Shown here piece after piece: positions 6,383 to 10,190 of a DNA stretch of 10,190 nt. The notes under the pieces were generated by a model. That model ran no database searches. It was given only the letters and a program-made list of their open reading frames with translations, and was not told where the DNA came from. Numbering within the stretch: position 1 is the stretch's first letter; each line of letters opens with the position of its first letter. The position numbers and the translations under genes were made by a program. Source of the stretch: an uncultured Clostridia bacterium (GTDB lineage: Bacteria; Bacillota; Clostridia; TANB77; CAG-508); contig CAKPDW010000055.1 in the NCBI GenBank assembly GCA_934149115.1, positions 1 through 10,190 of the forward strand, given 5' to 3'.

Positions 6383-8092
6383 ATGGAAGATAAAAGAATG
6401 AATTTGTATGAAGCTACAGAGTTTTATACAATAAGAGATGTCATAAAAAATGCAGTAAAAAAATATCCAGAAAATAATGCATTTATATTAAAAGAAAAGA
6501 AAGATAAGGAAGTTAAATATAAAAATATAACATATAAGCAATTTGATGAAGATATAGATAGTTTAGGTACTGCTCTTGTGAATTTAGGACTAAAAGGAAA
6601 AAGAGTTGCTATAATTGGTAAAAATAGGTATGAATGGATAGTGTCATATTTAGCAGTAGTAAATGGCACAGGAATAGTAGTTCCACTTGATAAAGGGTTA
6701 CCAGAAGCGGAAGTCGAATCTTCTTTAATAAGAAGTAAAGCTGATTGTATAATTTTTGAAGAATCATATACAGAAATGATACAAAATATCAAAAATTCAG
6801 AAAGTACAAATATAAAAGAATATATTTGTATGGATAAACAAGAAAATTTTACATCACTAGAAGAGATTATTGAAAAAGGCAATAAATTATTAAAAAAAGG
6901 TAATAGAGAATTTCTAGATAGCCAAATAAATCCGACAGAAATGAGTATTATACTTTTTACATCAGGAACAACATCAATGTCAAAAGCAGTAATGTTATCA
7001 CATAAAAATATTGCATCAAATATATATGCAATGACTAAGTGTGAAGATTTGAGAAGTACAGATACTAATATCGCGTTTTTACCATTTCACCACACATTTG
7101 GATGTACAGGAATATTAATGTTTTTAAGCTTAGGTGCAACAAACGTATTTTGTGATGGATTAAGACACATCCAAAAGAATTTAGTAGAATATGAAGTATC
7201 AACATTTGTTTGTGTGCCATTATTGATAGAATCAATTTATAAGAAAATCTGGCAAGAGATTGAAAAAACAAATCAAACTAAAAAAGTTAGATTTGGAATA
7301 GCTTTAAGTAAAATGTTATTAAAAGTAGGAATAGATATAAGACCAAAATTATTCAAACCAATAACAAGCAAACTAGGTGGAAAAATAAGAATGATAATAA
7401 GTGGAGCATCAGGAATTGATCCTCAAGTAGCAGATGGATTTAGAGATTTTGGAATTTATGTTGCACAAGGATATGGACTAACAGAAACATCACCTGTTCT
7501 TGCAGCTGAAAACGTTAAGTATTACAAGAAAGGTTCTACTGGATTGCCAATGCCAGGTGTAGAAATAAAAATAGACAATCCAAATGAACAAGGAATTGGT
7601 GAAATAAAAGCCAAAGGTCCAAATGTAATGCTTGGATATTATGAGAATGAAGAAGAAACAAATAAGGTTTTAAAAGATGGTTGGTTTTACACAGGAGATT
7701 TGGGATATATGGATAAAGACGGATTTTTATACATAACAGGAAGAAAGAAAAATGTTATTGTTTTGAAAAATGGAAAGAATGTTTATCCAGAAGAATTAGA
7801 AGTTCTAATAGGAAATTTACCATATGTTAAAGAAAATATGGTTTTCGGAAAAGAAAAAGACGATGATTTAGTCGTATCAGCTAAAATTGTGTATAACCAA
7901 GATTATATGAAAGACAATTATCCAGACAAGACACAAGAAGATATAGAAAAAATAATTTGGGAAGATATTAAAGAAATAAACAAAACAATGCCAAATTACA
8001 AACATATAAAAAATATAATTGTAACAGATCAAGAAATGATAAAAACAACAACTGCAAAAATAAAAAGATACGAAGAGATTAAAAAATTATAG
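6383..8092 (+). CDS. AMP-forming acyl-CoA synthetase-like protein (ANL superfamily)
   Basis: This enzyme would activate a carboxylic acid, probably a fatty acid, with ATP to an acyl-adenylate and then transfer it to CoA or another thiol. The 569-residue length fits long-chain acyl-CoA synthetases. Motifs in order: the phosphate-binding loop TSGTTSMSKA (193-202), YGLTETSP (364-371), DGWFYTGDLGY with the ribose-binding Asp (432-442), the GRKKNVIVLKNGKNVYPEE hinge region (453-471), and the C-terminal catalytic Lys in TTAKIKR (about 559). All core catalytic positions appear present. The loop departs from the common TSGTTGxPKG form. I chose ATG 6383 because TGGAGG (6372-6377) is 5 bases before it; the in-frame ATG at 6371 has its only SD-like sequence one base away. 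No membrane segment is evident. Acid chain length cannot be decided. The gene is monocistronic with a terminator at 8097. Confidence 0.9.
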   Translation: MEDKRMNLYEATEFYTIRDVIKNAVKKYPENNAFILKEKKDKEVKYKNITYKQFDEDIDSLGTALVNLGLKGKRVAIIGKNRYEWIVSYLAVVNGTGIVVPLDKGLPEAEVESSLIRSKADCIIFEESYTEMIQNIKNSESTNIKEYICMDKQENFTSLEEIIEKGNKLLKKGNREFLDSQINPTEMSIILFTSGTTSMSKAVMLSHKNIASNIYAMTKCEDLRSTDTNIAFLPFHHTFGCTGILMFLSLGATNVFCDGLRHIQKNLVEYEVSTFVCVPLLIESIYKKIWQEIEKTNQTKKVRFGIALSKMLLKVGIDIRPKLFKPITSKLGGKIRMIISGASGIDPQVADGFRDFGIYVAQGYGLTETSPVLAAENVKYYKKGSTGLPMPGVEIKIDNPNEQGIGEIKAKGPNVMLGYYENEEETNKVLKDGWFYTGDLGYMDKDGFLYITGRKKNVIVLKNGKNVYPEELEVLIGNLPYVKENMVFGKEKDDDLVVSAKIVYNQDYMKDNYPDKTQEDIEKIIWEDIKEINKTMPNYKHIKNIIVTDQEMIKTTTAKIKRYEEIKKL

Positions 8093-8096
8093 ATTA

Positions 8097-8139
8097 AAAA
8101 AAATAATGTGATATAATGTTTATGTCATGTTATTTTTTT
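8097..8139 (+). terminator. terminator after the acyl-CoA synthetase-like gene
   Basis: Seven A plus TAATGTGA (8097-8111) pair with TCATGTTA plus seven T (8125-8139) through 15 bp, including two G-U pairs, around a 13-base loop. The A-tract/T-tract form suits an intrinsic terminator that could work in both directions. The loop contains a TATAAT box, noted separately. Confidence 0.65.
8109..8117 (+). promoter_or_regulatory. extended -10 promoter candidate for nrdD
   Basis: TGATATAAT (8109-8117) is a perfect extended -10 element (TG, one base, TATAAT). The position 17 bases upstream (8089-8094, ATAGAT) is a poor -35, which extended -10 promoters can tolerate. Transcription would begin near 8124 and give a leader of about 44 bases. 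No NrdR box pair was seen, although NrdR commonly regulates ribonucleotide reductase genes. Confidence 0.4.
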
Positions 8140-8167
8140 GACTTAAAATAAGAAAAAGGAGGACTAT

Positions 8168-10190
8168 ATGTCAGAAAATATAGTTAATTCAAGCAGAATA
8201 ATTGTTGTCAAAAGAGACGGAAAAAAAGTTGATTTTAATAAAGCAAAAATAGCTGTAGCAATAAAAAAAGGATTTGACAGCATAAAACTAGAAAATGGCG
8301 AGAATAAATACACAGAAAAAGATATAAATATAGTTTTAAATAAAGTACTTACAAAAATTGAAAAAGAAAATCCTGAAAAAATAAAAATTGAAGAAATTCA
8401 AGACATGATAGAATTAGCATTAAAAGAAGAAAAATATGAAGATGTATATGAATCTTTTTCAACATATAGAGAAAGAAGAAATCAATCAAGAAAATTATTT
8501 TTCGATGAGAAAAAACAACATAAATTTTTAAAAGCAATCGAAAACCTTGGAATGAACCATACAATGCATGATGAAGAAGCAAATGAAACATGTACAGCAA
8601 TGGGAACAATGCTTAGCTATGGTCAAACAATTTCAAACGAATTTTCAAAAGCATATTTGATAAAAAGAAAATTTGTTGATTTACATGAAAGCGGAGAATT
8701 ATATATCCATGATTTAGAATATTATCCAATGGGAACATCAACTACATGCCATATTGATTTAGATAAATTATTTAAAGATGGTTTCTCAACAGGCTATGGA
8801 TTTTTAAGAGAGCCTAATAATATAATGACATATTCTATATTATCAGCAATTGCAATTCAAGCAAATCAAAATGATCAACATGGAGGACAAAGTGTTCCAC
8901 AACTTGATTCTTATTTTGCACCAGGAGTAGTAAAAACATTTAAAAAAGAATTTAAACAAACAGTATACGATTTTTTGGATTATTCAGATTTTGGTATATT
9001 TGCAGCAGTAAATGGAATGGAAAGAGAAATAGAAAAAATTACTACAATAAAATTTGATATAGGTATATTTGATGCATATTGCAGAGAATCTGAACAATTA
9101 AAAAGATATTTTAGAATAGCATATAATAAAGCTCTAAAAAAGACAGAAGAATTAGTATATCAGGCAATGGAAGCTTTTATACATAATCTAAATACAATGC
9201 GTTCAAGAGCAGGAGCAGTTTTGCCAAATTCAACAGTGAACTTAGGAACAGATACGACACCAGAAGGAAGAATGATTACAAAAAATTATTTATTAGCACT
9301 TGAGACAGGAATAGGAAAAGAAGAAAAGCCATTGTATCCAACAACTATATTTAAAGTAAAAGAAGATGTAAATTATAGTAAAAATGATTCAAATTATGAT
9401 TTGTTTAAATTAGCATGTAAAGTTGATGCAGAAAAACAATTAATAATGTATTCATTTTTAGATACTGATTTTAATAAAAAAGGATATGTTGTATCAGATA
9501 GAGACAGTGAAATAGCTTATATGGGAAATTCAATTAGAGTATATGAAAATGTAATTGATAAGTCTAAGCCAACATCAGTGGGTAGAGGAAATTTATCAAC
9601 GGTGACTATTAATTTACCAAGACTTGGACTAAGATTTGGAAAGATTAGAAATGAAACTACAGATTTAAAAGCTTTTTTTGAGGAATTAGATAATAAAATG
9701 GAAAAAGCAAAAGATATTTTATTAGATAGATATGAATTTCAAACAGATAAAAGAGTATATAATTTTCCTTTTTTAGTAGGACAAGGAAATTGGTTAGATA
9801 GTGAAAAATTAAAACCAGCAGATAGATTAAGAAGAATAAACAAGCATGGAACTTTGGCTATTGGCTTTATTGGATTAGCAGAATGTCTAATCGCACTTGA
9901 CGGAAAACATCATGGAGAATCATTAGAATCACAAGAATTGGGCTTGAAAATAATAAAATACATGAGAAAAAAAGTAGATGAATTTACAGAAAAAAATAAT
10001 TTGAATTTTACACTTTATGAGACTCATGAAAGACAAGTAATAGACTATTTTACAAGTATAGATAAATCTATTTATGGTAAATATAAAGGAGTAACTGATA
10101 AAGATGAATATACGATTGGTTTTTCATTACCAGAAGATTATAATATAGGAATAGAAGATCAATTAGCAATAGAATCAGAGTACCATTGTT
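8168..10190 (+). CDS. nrdD: anaerobic ribonucleoside-triphosphate reductase (NrdD-like), 3' truncated, altered active-site cysteines
   Basis: Class III reductases make dNTPs from NTPs in the cytoplasm without oxygen, using a glycyl radical installed by NrdG. The first 674 residues are visible; the glycyl-radical C-terminus is beyond the window. An ATP-cone regulatory domain (about 10-105, VVKRDGKKVDFNKAKIAVA) is followed by the NrdD core: LYIHDLEYYPMGTSTTCHID (about 178-197), DGFSTGYGFLREPNN, RSRAG, NLGTDTTPEGRMI, GRGNLSTVTINLPRLGL, FPFLVGQGNW and KHGTLAIGFIGLAE. These resemble clostridial NrdD throughout. Two cysteines do not: the finger-loop Met-Gly-Cys is Met452-Gly453-Asn454, and the first Cys of the Cys-Cys pair is Thr193 (Cys194 is kept). 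ATG 8168 has AGGAGGA at 8157-8163. The family call is firm. Whether it is a canonical reductase, a cysteine-relocated variant or a repurposed homologue is open. Confidence 0.9.
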   Translation, partial: MSENIVNSSRIIVVKRDGKKVDFNKAKIAVAIKKGFDSIKLENGENKYTEKDINIVLNKVLTKIEKENPEKIKIEEIQDMIELALKEEKYEDVYESFSTYRERRNQSRKLFFDEKKQHKFLKAIENLGMNHTMHDEEANETCTAMGTMLSYGQTISNEFSKAYLIKRKFVDLHESGELYIHDLEYYPMGTSTTCHIDLDKLFKDGFSTGYGFLREPNNIMTYSILSAIAIQANQNDQHGGQSVPQLDSYFAPGVVKTFKKEFKQTVYDFLDYSDFGIFAAVNGMEREIEKITTIKFDIGIFDAYCRESEQLKRYFRIAYNKALKKTEELVYQAMEAFIHNLNTMRSRAGAVLPNSTVNLGTDTTPEGRMITKNYLLALETGIGKEEKPLYPTTIFKVKEDVNYSKNDSNYDLFKLACKVDAEKQLIMYSFLDTDFNKKGYVVSDRDSEIAYMGNSIRVYENVIDKSKPTSVGRGNLSTVTINLPRLGLRFGKIRNETTDLKAFFEELDNKMEKAKDILLDRYEFQTDKRVYNFPFLVGQGNWLDSEKLKPADRLRRINKHGTLAIGFIGLAECLIALDGKHHGESLESQELGLKIIKYMRKKVDEFTEKNNLNFTLYETHERQVIDYFTSIDKSIYGKYKGVTDKDEYTIGFSLPEDYNIGIEDQLAIESEYHC

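Noticed and set aside
8093..8167. Riboswitch or NrdR box in the nrdD leader
   Set aside because: The leader is short, the only structure is the A-tract/T-tract terminator hairpin, and no ACACTATAT-type NrdR palindrome could be found.
2141..10190. dgt and nrdD as one dNTP-balance system
   Set aside because: They are almost 5 kb apart, in separate transcription units with several terminators and a minus-strand gene between them, so proximity alone does not support a joint system.
1..10190. CRISPR array, tRNA or rRNA
   Set aside because: No regularly spaced direct repeats, cloverleaf-like sequence or conserved rRNA segment was seen on either strand.

Overview
The window is very A+T-rich and gene-dense, with strong AGGAGG-type ribosome binding sites and TTGACA/TATAAT-type promoters. 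Together with the protein families present (DUF1836, an Mbeg1-like DUF2974 protein, a class III ribonucleotide reductase, a BcrA-type ABC ATPase), this points to a low-GC anaerobic member of the Bacillota, most likely a Clostridia lineage. No CRISPR array, tRNA, rRNA or intact transposase was seen.

Layout. (1) 1-3307, plus strand: the 3' part of an ABC-transporter ATPase, its ABC-2 type permease (overlapping, TTG start) and a dGTP triphosphohydrolase-like HD protein. Tight spacing suggests one operon. (2) 3320-3463: a gene-free stretch with a symmetric REPIN/MITE-like structure. Two inverted, diverged copies of a TGTCA-bounded element flank a central palindrome at exactly equal distances. The first copy probably also terminates the operon. 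(3) 3511-5059: a promoter, a DUF2974 alpha/beta-hydrolase-like gene, and a decayed coding remnant with no start and an in-frame stop. (4) 5075-5578: a single-gene unit with promoter, an unrecognised 127-residue protein and a strong terminator. (5) 5722-8139: a DUF1836 putative regulator (minus) diverging from an AMP-forming acyl-CoA synthetase-like gene (plus). Their back-to-back promoters share a palindrome across both -35 boxes, and another palindrome covers the synthetase start site. (6) 8168-end: an NrdD-type anaerobic ribonucleoside-triphosphate reductase, cut by the window edge.

The most notable observation is in the NrdD gene. The overall family match is clear (ATP cone, HDL-type segment, SRAG, RGNLS, GQG, KHGTL). 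However, the finger-loop segment that usually reads Met-Gly-Cys reads Met-Gly-Asn, so the usual thiyl-radical cysteine is absent, and the first cysteine of the usual Cys-Cys pair near residue 193 is Thr. These comparisons rest on remembered family sequences and need an alignment. The other genes are ordinary families. The main functional hypothesis from context is that the DUF1836 protein controls itself and the divergent acyl-CoA synthetase.
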